Part shown: piece by piece, positions 27,276 to 37,729 of the stretch
How positions within the stretch are numbered: position 1 is the first letter of the stretch
Layout: each line of letters starts with the position of its first letter
Notes under the pieces: generated by a model
What the model saw: only the letters and a program-made list of their open reading frames with translations
Told to the model about the DNA's origin: nothing
Database searches by the model: none
From: Streptomyces cavernicola
Lineage (GTDB): Bacteria; Actinomycetota; Actinomycetes; Streptomycetales; Streptomycetaceae
Length of the DNA stretch: 64,000 bases
Direction of reading: 5' to 3'
NCBI RefSeq assembly: GCF_029968035.1
Contig: NZ_JASCIQ010000007.1
Span: forward strand, 1-64,000
Made by a program: the position numbers and the translations under genes

Positions 27276-27288
27276 GTGGCAGGGCCAC
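27276..27288. promoter_or_regulatory. Palindrome between the YceI and XRE genes
   Basis: GTGGC-AGG-GCCAC is a perfect inverted repeat in the 101-bp divergent region, about 34 bases before the regulator start. It is a candidate operator for the MmyB-like protein. Confidence 0.4.
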
Positions 27289-27321
27289 GCTGAGCACGCG
27301 CCGCGACCGTACGATCGACGG

Positions 27322-28176
27322 GTGAGCGACAACGACCTGGGCGTCTACCTCCGCAGCCTCCGCGAGTCCGTGACCCCGGCCGACGTGGGCCTGCCCGCGG
27401 GGCCGCGCCGCCGCACGCCCGGCCTGCGCCGCTCCGAGCTGGCGATGCTGGCGGGGATCAGCGTCGAGTACCTGGCCCGCCTGGAGCAGGGCCGCGACCG
27501 GCACCCCTCGGCGCAGGTCCTGGCCTCGCTCTGCGACGCCCTGCAGCTGCCCCTGGAGGCGCGGGCCCGGCTGCGGAACCTGCTGAAGGCCGAGGAGGGC
27601 TCGTACATGTGCGGGGCCGCGCCGATGCCGGCCCGCGAGGTGCGGCCGACGGTGCGCGTGCTGATCGACCGCCTCGAACCCACTCCTGCGGTCGTCCTGA
27701 ACCTCCTCGGCGAGGCCGTCGCGTACACGGAGGCGTACGCCCGCCTCGTCGGCCCGGTCGGCGCCCTGGACGACGACCCGCCGAGCCTGCTCCGCTACCT
27801 CTTCACGGACCCGCGTGCGCGGGCGGCCTACCCGGACTGGGACCACGTCGCGGACGAGCAAGTGGCCGCGCTGCACTACGACTTGAGCCGCTCGGACCCG
27901 TATGTCGCGGAGCTGGTCGAGGAGTTGACGATCACGGCGGGCACGGAGTTCACCGACCGCCTCGCCGGCGGCCGCCTCCCCACCCCCATGGGCATGACCC
28001 GCTTCGTCCACCCGGAGGTGGGCGAACTCCGCCTGGCCTACGAGACGTTGACCCTCCCGGAGACGGACGGCCAACACGTCCTGATCCACCTCCCCGCAGA
28101 CGCGGCCACGGGCCGGGCCCTGGACCGGTTGCAGGGGCTTCGGCCTGGGGGGTTGCGGGCGGTCTCGGGGGAGTGA
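27322..28176 (+). CDS. XRE-family regulator with MmyB-like ligand domain
   Basis: The 284-residue protein has an N-terminal helix-turn-helix (GLRRSELAMLAGISVEYLARLEQG, about 36-60). An MmyB-like domain follows (about 105-275) with PTPAVVLNLLGEAVAYTEAYARL and RYLFTDPRARAAYPDW. These regulators often control a divergent oxidoreductase or lipid-binding gene; here YceI is the neighbour. The start is GTG 27322. Confidence 0.9.
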   Translation: MSDNDLGVYLRSLRESVTPADVGLPAGPRRRTPGLRRSELAMLAGISVEYLARLEQGRDRHPSAQVLASLCDALQLPLEARARLRNLLKAEEGSYMCGAAPMPAREVRPTVRVLIDRLEPTPAVVLNLLGEAVAYTEAYARLVGPVGALDDDPPSLLRYLFTDPRARAAYPDWDHVADEQVAALHYDLSRSDPYVAELVEELTITAGTEFTDRLAGGRLPTPMGMTRFVHPEVGELRLAYETLTLPETDGQHVLIHLPADAATGRALDRLQGLRPGGLRAVSGE

Positions 28177-28213
28177 GCTTGCTTGTGCCGAGGGCTTGCT
28201 GGAGAGCGTGGAG

Positions 28214-28687
28214 TCAGCGAACGGTGATGTCGAAGACGTAGTACGCGGGCTCGCTGCCCGGCGTCGAGGTGGCGGTCGGCAGGGGCGCGCCGGAAGGCGG
28301 GGGCGTCCCGCCCTCTCCGCCGCAGTCCCCGTTGACGCAGTACAGCAACCTCACCTTCGTGCTGCCGGGCTCCACCCCGCGGAACGTGAAGTGCTGGGTG
28401 CTGCCGTCCCCGCCGTCGTTGTCCCCGCTGTCCCCGCCGTCCCGGCCCCTGCCGACGAGGCGGACGACATCGCGGTCCGGCCGCGGATCCGCCAGCGACC
28501 AGCTCTGCCCCCGAGAGACCCCGGCCGGCAACTCCAGCTCGAACTCCTCCCCCGCGTCCACTTCGATGGACCGGTCGACGGGCTCGTACGAAGCCGGCCC
28601 GAAAAGCCCGCAGCCCGTGAGGACGAGGAGAGCCGGCACCAGGCCGAGAGGGGCGAGGCGGCGGCTTGCGCGAGGCGAGGCGATCAT
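28214..28687 (-). CDS. Lipoprotein with chagasin-like (protease inhibitor I42) domain
   Basis: The 157-residue protein has a signal peptide ending in the lipobox LVLTGC (Cys about 25). The mature part has VDAGEEFELELPAG, a Trp in GQSWSL, and FTFRGVEPGSTKVRLLYC, which follow the chagasin beta-fold pattern. The central loop is a Gly/Asp-rich insert, and two Cys (LYCVNGDC) may pair. Chagasins inhibit papain-like cysteine proteases; that role is inferred. The ATG at 28687 is preferred over an upstream start because it begins a proper signal peptide. Confidence 0.75.
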   Translation of the reverse strand: MIASPRASRRLAPLGLVPALLVLTGCGLFGPASYEPVDRSIEVDAGEEFELELPAGVSRGQSWSLADPRPDRDVVRLVGRGRDGGDSGDNDGGDGSTQHFTFRGVEPGSTKVRLLYCVNGDCGGEGGTPPPSGAPLPTATSTPGSEPAYYVFDITVR

Positions 28688-28704
28688 GGGCGGTGAACCT
28701 AACA

Positions 28705-28742
28705 GAGAGCGATGACGGCCCCCAACTGCCGTCATCGCTCTC
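28705..28742 (-). terminator. Terminator of the sdhCAB operon
   Basis: A perfect 15-bp stem (GAGAGCGATGACGGC at 28705-28719 with its complement at 28728-28742) closes an 8-base loop. It lies about 50 bases past the sdhB stop and upstream of the lipoprotein start on the same strand. Confidence 0.88.
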
Positions 28743-28793
28743 CTCGTTCACCGCACGCGCCGTGGCCGCTCAGCCGACGGTGCGGGCCCGGGG

Positions 28794-29542
28794 TCAGCCC
28801 CGGGAGACCTTCCGATTCGCCCGCAGCCACTCCTTGTTCATCGCCGCGATCGAGGGCAGCGGGATCCCCTTCGGGCAGGCCGTCGCGCATTCGCCGGTGA
28901 GGGTGCAGCCGCCGAAGCCCTCCGCGTCCATCTGGCCGACCATGTCGAGGACGCGGGTCTCGCGCTCGGGGGCGCCCTGCGGGAGGACGTTGAGGTGGTT
29001 GACCTTGGCCGATGTGAACAGCATCGCCGAACCGTTCGGGCAGGCCGCCACACACGCCCCGCAGCCGATGCACTCGGCGTGCTCGAAGGCGTAGTCGGCG
29101 TCCGGCTTCGGGACCGGGGTGGCGTGCGCCTCGGGGGCGGAACCCGTCGGGGCCGAGACGTAGCCGCCGGCCTGGATGATGCGGTCGAAGGCCGAGCGGT
29201 CCACGACCAGGTCCTTCACCACCGGGAACGCCGCCGCCCGCCACGGCTCGATGTCGATCGTGTCGCCGTCGCGGAAGGACCGCATGTGGAGCTGGCAGGT
29301 GGTGGTGCGCTCGGGCCCGTGGGCGTCGCCGTTGATCACCAACGAGCAGGCGCCGCAGATGCCTTCGCGGCAGTCGTGGTCGAAGGCGACGGGGTCCTCG
29401 CCCCGGAGGATCAGCTCCTCGTTCAGGGTGTCCAGCATCTCCAGGAAGGACATGTCGGACGAGATGCCGTCGACCTCGTACGTGGACATGGCGCCGTCGG
29501 CGTCGGCGTTGCGCTGCCGCCAGACGCGCAGGGTCAGCTTCA

Positions 29543-29543
<1 letters not shown>
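28794..29543 (-). CDS. sdhB: Succinate dehydrogenase/fumarate reductase iron-sulfur subunit
   Basis: The 249-residue protein has the N-terminal [2Fe-2S] ferredoxin domain ([16 protein letters not shown]) and two C-terminal cluster motifs ([14 protein letters not shown] and [16 protein letters not shown]). It passes electrons from the flavoprotein to the membrane subunit. Its ATG overlaps the sdhA stop by 1 base. The last gene of the operon. Confidence 0.94.
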
Positions 29544-31501
<1,958 letters not shown>

Positions 31502-32215
31502 TCAGCTCACCACTCCGGTCATGACGGCGACGGGTACGGACACGAAGCCCACGGTCAGCAGCAGCGCGAGCCCGTTGGCGGCGGTCTTCAGGGCGCGGTC
31601 CCTGGCGGCGCTGCCCACGCCGAGGGTCTGGGCCGCGCTCCAGAAGCCGTGCCGGACGTGGAAGCCGAGGGCGACCATCGCGACGATGTAGATGACGTTG
31701 CCGTACCAGGTCGAGAAGGTCGCGACGACGTTCTGGTACGCCTCGCCGTGCACCGCGTGCTCGTTGACGGTGAGGGTCGTCAGGTCGAGCAGGTGCCAGA
31801 CGATGAACAGGCCGAGGATGATGCCGCCCCAGCGCATGGTCCGGGTCGCGTAGCTCGCCCGCTTCCGCTTGTGCACGTACTTCGTCGGCCGCGCGTTGAT
31901 GTCCCGCCGGCTCAGCTGGTACGCGGACACCGCGTGCGCCACGACGGCCAGGACGAGGACGATGCGGACCAGCCAGAGCGTCCACTCGTAGTGCATGAAG
32001 GGCTCGCCGACGGTGCGCAGCCAGTGCGCATAGCCGTTGAACTCGTCCGTCCCGAAGAAGATCTTGAGGTTGCCCAGCATGTGGACGACCAGGTACAGGA
32101 GCATGACGAGGCCGCTCACAGCCATCACCGTCTTCTTGCCGACGGTCGATTCCCAGAAGCCGGGTGTCTTCGACGGCCGTCGGTCCATCCGCGTTGCCCG
32201 CGTTGCCAGAGCCAT
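31502..32215 (-). CDS. sdhC: Succinate dehydrogenase cytochrome b subunit (type B)
   Basis: The 237-residue protein has five membrane helices and His residues in helices (LVVHMLGN, VAHAVSAY, VWHLLDLT, GFHVRHGFW), as in di-haem type B anchors that need no separate sdhD. Its stop is directly adjacent to the sdhA ATG. It is divergent from a LysR gene, and the shared region holds an LTTR-type box. Confidence 0.92.
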   Translation of the reverse strand: MALATRATRMDRRPSKTPGFWESTVGKKTVMAVSGLVMLLYLVVHMLGNLKIFFGTDEFNGYAHWLRTVGEPFMHYEWTLWLVRIVLVLAVVAHAVSAYQLSRRDINARPTKYVHKRKRASYATRTMRWGGIILGLFIVWHLLDLTTLTVNEHAVHGEAYQNVVATFSTWYGNVIYIVAMVALGFHVRHGFWSAAQTLGVGSAARDRALKTAANGLALLLTVGFVSVPVAVMTGVVS

Positions 32216-32275
32216 GACTCAGGACGCTACGGGCCGAAGGCCCCAGAGGTCCAAGACATGGTCCCGCTGATTTCC

Positions 32276-32304
32276 ATAGTGAATGCCTATCGACCGGTTA
32301 CACT
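32276..32304 (+). promoter_or_regulatory. LTTR-type box and start-proximal -10 between sdhC and the LysR gene
   Basis: ATAG (32276-32279) and CTAT (32287-32290) form an inverted repeat with the T-N11-A layout typical of LysR-type binding sites. TACACT at 32299-32304 could be a -10 box 7 bases before the regulator ATG. With no ribosome site visible, the LysR mRNA may be leaderless. The box could serve autoregulation and the divergent sdh operon. Confidence 0.5.
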
Positions 32305-32311
32305 GGGCCTC

Positions 32312-33199
32312 ATGCAGTTGCAGCAGCTCCAATACTTCGTCGCGGTGGCCGAGACCCGGCACTTCACCAGGGCCGCGGAGCAGGTGCACGTGGCGCAGCC
32401 CTCGCTCTCCCAGCAGATCCGGTCCCTGGAACGGGAGTTGGGCGCGGAGCTGTTCAGCCGGGCACGCGGCAACATCACGCTCACGGACGCCGGCGAGACC
32501 CTCCTCCCGCTCGCCCGGCGGATCCTCGCGGACGCGGACACGGCCCGGCAGGAGGTGCAGGAGCTGGGCCGCCTGGAGCGCGGCCGGGTCCGGCTCGGCG
32601 CGACGCCGTCGCTCTGCACGGGGCTGCTCCCGGACGTGCTGCGCACCTTCCACGACCGCTATCCCGGCATCCGCCTGCTCATCGAGGAGGGCGGCTCCCA
32701 CGATCTCGTACGCGAACTCGCCCGCGGCGCGCTCGACTTGGCCCTGGTCGTCCTGCCGCTCCCGTCGCCCTCCCCTGCCCTCACCACCCTTGAGCTGCTG
32801 CGCGAGGACCTGGTGGTGGTCTCCTCACCGGAGGCTCCGGCGCCGGGGGTGCGCGGGCGTTCGGTGCGCGTCGCCGACCTGCAGCGCGAGCGCCTCGTGA
32901 TGTTCCGGCACGGCTACGACCTGCGGGAACTCACGGTCGCCGCATGCCGGGCGGCGGGGTTCGAGCCGGACTTCGCGGTGGAGGGCGGCGAGATGGACGC
33001 GGTCCTCGGGTTTGTGCGGGCGGGGCTGGGGGTGGCGGTGGTCCCGCGCATGGTCGCGGCCCGCGCGGGGCGGGGGTTGCGGGTCACACCCCTGACCCGC
33101 CCCGGCCTCCACCGCACGATCGCCCTCGCCCACCGCAGCGACGTGGCTCCGCCTCGGGCGGCACGGGAGTTGCAACGGATGCTCATGGAAGCCCCCTAA
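32312..33199 (+). CDS. LysR-family transcriptional regulator
   Basis: The 295-residue protein has a LysR helix-turn-helix (FTRAAEQVHVAQPSLSQQIRSLERELG, about 18-44) and a substrate-binding domain (GRVRLGATPSL, RHGYDLRELTVAACRAAGF, AGLGVAVVPRM). It is divergent from sdhCAB and may regulate it, although LysR proteins opposite sdh are not universal. The ATG at 32312 lacks a ribosome site. Confidence 0.93.
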   Translation: MQLQQLQYFVAVAETRHFTRAAEQVHVAQPSLSQQIRSLERELGAELFSRARGNITLTDAGETLLPLARRILADADTARQEVQELGRLERGRVRLGATPSLCTGLLPDVLRTFHDRYPGIRLLIEEGGSHDLVRELARGALDLALVVLPLPSPSPALTTLELLREDLVVVSSPEAPAPGVRGRSVRVADLQRERLVMFRHGYDLRELTVAACRAAGFEPDFAVEGGEMDAVLGFVRAGLGVAVVPRMVAARAGRGLRVTPLTRPGLHRTIALAHRSDVAPPRAARELQRMLMEAP

Positions 33200-33574
33200 G
33201 GGGCGCGGGGAACTGCGCAAGGGCTAGGCGCAGCCAGCCCTTCCAGGGGCGCGGGGAACTGCGCGAGCAACCCCCACCCAGCCGCAGCGGCCTGCACACC
33301 GAAACCCAGCACTACGTGCCCCGATCAGGGGCGCGGGGAACTGCGCGAGCAACCCCCCACCGGCGTGCAGCCCAGGCACAACGGAAGGGCACCCGGCACC
33401 GGGGCGCTGTACCCACCCGTTCCGCCCTGCGGAACGCCTGCCCACAGCGTGGAGCGTGGGGAGGGGAAGGAGAGCCGGGAAGGAGCCCCCAACGCGCCGG
33501 AGTCGCAAAGGGAAGCAGGGCGCACCCGCAGCCGGAAGGCAAAGGGGAGGCAGGGGGCTTCGCCCCCTGGTAGG
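33200..33574. repeat. Three-copy cluster of the core repeat and gene-free sequence
   Basis: The motif GGGGCGCGGGGAACTGCGC begins at 33200, 33246 and 33328, all in the same orientation, with the first copy starting inside the LysR stop region. The flanking CTTTCGGG-type ends found in the other elements are missing here. 33350-33574 contains no convincing gene; long frames there are antisense shadows of rmdA. Confidence 0.8.
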
Positions 33575-35731
33575 TCAACCCGTCGCGTCGACCAACGCCA
33601 GCGCGTGCAGCCGGTCCGGCGGCCCCGGCCGGGCGTAGTACCACCCCTGAGCCGTATCGCACCCCAGCTCCCGCAACTGCTCCGCCTGCGCCCCCGTCTC
33701 GACCCCCTCGACGGTGACCGACAGGTCGAGACTGTGGGCGAGGGAGACGACTCCCTCCACGATCTTCAGGTCCACCGGATCCACCGGATACCGCTGCATG
33801 CCCTGCGTGAACGACCGGTCCAGCTTCAGCACGCTCACCGGCAGCCGCCGCAGGTTCGCCAGGTTCGAGTACCCCGTACCGAAGTCGTCGAGGGCGATGT
33901 CCACCCCCATCTCGGCGAGCCGCCGCAACGGCTTCAACAAGTCGTCGTCGGCGCCGATCAGCGCGGACTCCGTGACCTCCAGGCACAGCGCGCCCGGTTC
34001 GAGCCCGACCCGCTCCAGGATCTCGACGGTGTCGGAGACCAGGTGCGGGTGGTGCAGCTGTACCGGGGACAGGTTGACGTTGATCCGCAGCGGCCCGGCG
34101 TCCGCGTGCCGCTGCTTCCAGTCGCGGGCCTGGCGTACCGCCTCCTCCAGGACCCACCGCCCGAGCGGAACGATCAGGCCGGTGTGCTCGGCGAGCGGGA
34201 TGAACCGGTCCGGGCCGAGCACCCCGTGCTGCGGATGCGTCCAGCGCACCAGCGCCTCGGCGCCGCTCACCGACCCGTCCGCGAGGTGGACGAGCGGCTG
34301 GTACTCGATGAAGAACTCGCCGCGCGCGAGCGCCGCAGGCAGGGCGGTGGTCAGTCCGTGGCGCGTGATCGTACGGGCGTCGACCTCCGGGTCGGCCAGT
34401 TCGAAGCGGTTGCCGCCCGCGGACTTGGCCCGGTACATCGTGATGTCGGCGCTGCGCAGCACCTCGGCGGGGCTGCGCTCGCCCGCCGGGCCCTCGACTA
34501 TGCCGATGGAGCCGCGCACGGTGATCTCGCGGCCCTCGATGCGTACGGGGATCGCGAGCATGGACAGGATGCGTCCCGCCAGCTCGTCCACCTCCCGCTC
34601 GGTGTCCGTGCCCGTCGTGAGCGCCACGAACTCGTCGCCGCCGAGTCGCGCCACCATCTCGCCGGGCGCGGTCGCGCAGGACTGCAGCCGGTCGGCGACC
34701 TCGACGAGCAGCCGGTCGCCGGCGGCGTGGCCGAGGCTGTCGTTGATGGCCTTGAAGCCGTCGAGGTCGAGGTAGCAGAGGCCGTAGCGCATGCCGTCGC
34801 CCGCGGACAGGGCCTTTTCGAGGCGTTCGAAGAACAGGGTGCGGTTGGGCAGTCCGGTGAGCGCGTCGTGCGTCGCCTCGTACCGCAGGCGCAGGTTGAG
34901 GAGGCGCCGCTCGGTGGTGTCCTCCATCAGCGCCAGCTGGTACTGCGGGCGGCCCTCGGCGTCGCGGAGCAGGGAGACGGTGAGGTTGGTCCACAGGACG
35001 GTGCCGTCGTGGCGGTAGAACGGCTTCTCTACGCGGTACTCCTCGCGCTCGCCGCGGACCAGCTCCTCGTAGAGCCGCCAGACCTGCGGGGCGTCGTCGG
35101 GGTGGGTCCAGTCGCCGATGTTGCGGCCGCGGATCTGGTGGTCGAGACCGCCGCCGAACATCCGGGTGAGGGTGTCGTTGACCTGGAGGATGGTGCCGTC
35201 GAGGTCGGCGATGCCGATGCCGATCGCGGCGCCCTCGAACACGGCGCGGAAGCGGGCCTCGCTGGCGTGCAGGGCGGCGGCGACCGCGTGCCGGGCGTCG
35301 AGCGCGGCCCGCGAGATGGCCTCCTGCTCGGCGAGGGTGCGTTCCTTGAGGGCCTGCGCGAAGCCGGCGGCGACGGCGTGCTGGAGGCGGGAGCAGCGCG
35401 ATCGGAGCTGGTCCTTGCCGCGCTGTTCGTCCTGCTGGCCGCAGTACAGGACGAGGTACGCGTCGACCACGTCGAGGGTGCGGCTGAGCGCCTCCGGGTC
35501 CGTGCAGTGCGTGCCGACGAGGGCGGCGCCGACGGCCTGGCCCTCGGTCGCGTCGAAGGCGTGGGCGGCGAGCGCGTCCCGCAACCGGCGGGCCAGCGGC
35601 ACCAGTTGCTGTTCGAGCTCGGCCCGGCTGAGCGAGGTGGCCGTGGCGGGGAAGACCGCACGGCTCCAGATCGTGGCGAATCTGCGCAGTCTTCCCTCGG
35701 GCCCGTCCGGCGCCGCGCTCTGCTCGGTCAC
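33575..35731 (-). CDS. rmdA: PAS-GGDEF-EAL cyclic-di-GMP enzyme, RmdA-like
   Basis: The 718-residue protein has an N-terminal helical region (1-150), a PAS/PAC domain (about 155-280), a GGDEF domain with intact GGDEF (364-368) and an EAL domain with EAL (492-494) plus DDFGTGYSNL. No membrane helix is seen. It therefore could both make and break down c-di-GMP. Domain order and the position downstream of egt and sdh match what I remember of S. coelicolor RmdA (SCO0928), a phosphodiesterase affecting development. The start GTG 35731 overlaps the methyltransferase stop by 4 bases, so translation is coupled. Confidence 0.9.
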   Translation of the reverse strand: MTEQSAAPDGPEGRLRRFATIWSRAVFPATATSLSRAELEQQLVPLARRLRDALAAHAFDATEGQAVGAALVGTHCTDPEALSRTLDVVDAYLVLYCGQQDEQRGKDQLRSRCSRLQHAVAAGFAQALKERTLAEQEAISRAALDARHAVAAALHASEARFRAVFEGAAIGIGIADLDGTILQVNDTLTRMFGGGLDHQIRGRNIGDWTHPDDAPQVWRLYEELVRGEREEYRVEKPFYRHDGTVLWTNLTVSLLRDAEGRPQYQLALMEDTTERRLLNLRLRYEATHDALTGLPNRTLFFERLEKALSAGDGMRYGLCYLDLDGFKAINDSLGHAAGDRLLVEVADRLQSCATAPGEMVARLGGDEFVALTTGTDTEREVDELAGRILSMLAIPVRIEGREITVRGSIGIVEGPAGERSPAEVLRSADITMYRAKSAGGNRFELADPEVDARTITRHGLTTALPAALARGEFFIEYQPLVHLADGSVSGAEALVRWTHPQHGVLGPDRFIPLAEHTGLIVPLGRWVLEEAVRQARDWKQRHADAGPLRINVNLSPVQLHHPHLVSDTVEILERVGLEPGALCLEVTESALIGADDDLLKPLRRLAEMGVDIALDDFGTGYSNLANLRRLPVSVLKLDRSFTQGMQRYPVDPVDLKIVEGVVSLAHSLDLSVTVEGVETGAQAEQLRELGCDTAQGWYYARPGPPDRLHALALVDATG

Positions 35732-36537
35732 GCGGTGCGCCCCACGCCCGCGTACCCGGAGAACGTGAAGGGGTCCTCCTGCTCCGGGGGCGTCTCGGGC
35801 CGCCAGTGCGGCATCTGCACGAGCCCTGGCTCGACCATCTCGTACCCCTCGAAGAAGCGCGCGATCTCTTCGCGCGTGCGCATGACCAGCGGGTTGCGGG
35901 TCTTTTCGTAGACACCGACGGTTCCGGCGGCTTCCTCGCGTGCCGGGACGCCGTCGTACGAGGCGTGGGTGACGACGAGGAGGCTGCCGGGCGCGAGCCG
36001 GTCGCGCAGCTCGGCGACGGCGGCGTACGGGTCGTCCGCGTCCCCGACGAAGTGCAGGACCGCCACGAGGAGCAGGGCCACCGGCTGCTCCAGGTCCAAC
36101 ATGCCCTTCACCTCGGGGCTGTTGAGGATCTCCTGCGGGCTGCGCAGATCGGCCGCGAGGACCGTCGCCCCCTCGTTTCCTTCGAGTACGGCCCTGCTGT
36201 GCTCGACCGCCACCGGGTCGTGGTCGACGTACACGACCTTTGCCCGTGGATTTGCCGCCTGCACCACTGCGTGAACGTTTCCGAACGTGGGAATGCCGGA
36301 GCCGATATCGAGGAACTGAGTGATTCCCGATTCGACCGCAAATCGCAGAGCTCGCCTCATGAACGCCCGATTCGCCTGCATGATCTTGGGAAGTCCAGGC
36401 ATGAACTCCATGGCCTTGCGGGCCGCTTCGCGATCCACCTCGAAATTGTGCGATCCGCCCAGGTAGAAGTCATACATACGGGACACGCTGGGCTTCGAGA
36501 TGTCGATGCCCGGCGGGGCCCAGGCGGGTCGATCCAT
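35728..36537 (-). CDS. SAM-dependent methyltransferase, DUF574 type
   Basis: The 269-residue protein has the actinomycete DUF574 pattern: PSVSRMYDFYLGGSHNFEVDREAA, the SAM loop FLDIGSGIPT, VVYVDHDPVAVEHS, ADLRSPQEIL and a C-terminal FSGYAGVGR. These are abundant in Streptomyces and their substrates are unknown. The first half has noticeably fewer G/C third positions than its neighbours. Upstream of rmdA in one transcript with a 4-base overlap. Confidence 0.9.
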   Translation of the reverse strand: MDRPAWAPPGIDISKPSVSRMYDFYLGGSHNFEVDREAARKAMEFMPGLPKIMQANRAFMRRALRFAVESGITQFLDIGSGIPTFGNVHAVVQAANPRAKVVYVDHDPVAVEHSRAVLEGNEGATVLAADLRSPQEILNSPEVKGMLDLEQPVALLLVAVLHFVGDADDPYAAVAELRDRLAPGSLLVVTHASYDGVPAREEAAGTVGVYEKTRNPLVMRTREEIARFFEGYEMVEPGLVQMPHWRPETPPEQEDPFTFSGYAGVGRTA

Positions 36538-37230
36538 CGTGTCTCCAAGGCGTAGGCGAGCCGGTGTTCGAGCCGAGGCTACTGATCGCTCGCCAACGGG
36601 TCGAGCAGAACCGGAAATTACTCATCCGTTCTCGGTCACACCCTGCAGCGAGTGCACCTGCAGCTGCACGTGCACTTGGCCGATTGCAGATGCACACGAC
36701 TGCAGCGCCGCTCCGCCCAACTCGGAGCCGGGGCTTGCCGATCGGGACTCACCGAGGATCGGCGCCCGCACTCCGCTCGCTCCGCGTGACCGCCAACCCC
36801 ATCCCAATTTCGGGCCTTTTACGGACTGTTGTCCACCTCATGGAGGCACGGACCCGCCACGCGCGGTCACTTCGCCGCCCTGTCGAGCCGCACTGTCGAG
36901 CCGCTCGGCCGGTGCACCTCACCAAGCACCGCCCGCGGCACCGGAGTTACCTCCGCCCCGGCCGGTTGTCGCTCGCGCCGCCGGGACCTCTCCCCGCGCC
37001 ACGGCGGCACAACTACCCGATGAGTAGGCCAAGTTGCCCGACCGCCGCCGCGACCGCCGACAGACCGAGGATGCGGCCCGTACGACCCCGACCGTCGCCG
37101 CTTTGACTCGTTCTCGCTGACACATCTCCGGACGGACAGGGGCAAGCCGGTCGACGGTCGGCCGCCGGACATCTGGCCTGGCAACCCGCTTCGAGCTGCG
37201 CAGGCCCCACCCCTGGCGCACTCTGAGGGC
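36538..37230. other. Gap with a CTGCA-rich near-palindrome; no clear gene
   Basis: The left end carries the promoter region of the methyltransferase-rmdA genes. At 36652-36675 the halves GTGCACCTGCAG and CTGCACGTGCAC form an inverted repeat with one mismatched pair, within a wider run of TGCA-containing words (36643-36705). The rest has open frames on both strands but no start, domain or codon bias that I would support. Confidence 0.5.
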
Positions 37231-37464
37231 ATGCCCTGGCAAGCGCCGATCGTCGTGCATCCGTTCCTCGCGAGGGACGGACGGCCGGTCAGCGTGCGCG
37301 GCCGCCACCTCGGCACCGCGCACAGCGACCGCGAACTGATCGAGCTGCTGCTCGGCGCGGGCCTGGACGAGGCGGACGCGGCGCTCGGCGACCCGCACCT
37401 GGTGGAGTGGCGCGGCGCGGCCCCGCACGAGTGGGCCCCGCCGCCCACCGACCGCGACGCCTGA
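37231..37464 (+). CDS. Small conserved-type hypothetical protein
   Basis: The 77-residue protein (MPWQAPIVVHPF...) is soluble, with a GRHLGTAHSDRELIELLLGAGL segment and a Trp/Pro-rich end. GAGGG lies just before the ATG and third positions are G/C-rich, so it looks coding. I do not recognise a domain. Confidence 0.55.
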   Translation: MPWQAPIVVHPFLARDGRPVSVRGRHLGTAHSDRELIELLLGAGLDEADAALGDPHLVEWRGAAPHEWAPPPTDRDA

Positions 37465-37484
37465 GCGCCCGAGCAGGCCTCGGA

Positions 37485-37562
37485 GTCCGCACTCGACATC
37501 CGTACGCGACATCCGTACGCGGCGTCCGTACGCGGCGTCCGTACGCGACGTTCGTGCGGCGA
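37485..37562. repeat. Six-unit 13-bp tandem repeat
   Basis: Units of 13 bases start at 37485, 37498, 37511, 37524, 37537 and 37550. The four central ones read RTCCGTACGCGRC and each contains the palindrome CGTACG; the outer two are degenerate. The array lies about 170 bases upstream of a secreted-protein gene, between it and the small gene before. Confidence 0.85.
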
Positions 37563-37729
37563 AACCTTCTCCCCCGCCGTTCCCCTGTGTGGCCCACGTC
37601 CATGCCCCATTCGCCCGACACGAATCGCGACCACCGGAGGGCATACCTAGCGTTTCGGGCATCGAGGTGCTTCACCGGTTGCAGCGGAAGAGGTCCGCAC
37701 CCGCTCCTCGGGGACCGTAAGGATTGCTC

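Noticed and set aside
33365..35911. 848-codon plus-strand frame antisense to rmdA
   Set aside because: No recognisable domain, and the opposite strand encodes a complete PAS-GGDEF-EAL protein.
37485..37562. CRISPR-like or iteron origin
   Set aside because: The 13-bp units are directly adjacent with no spacers, and there is no replication gene nearby.
36867..37662. Minus-strand frames of about 250 codons upstream of the small gene
   Set aside because: They cross the 13-bp repeat and the small plus-strand gene, and the products are Arg-rich with no domain.
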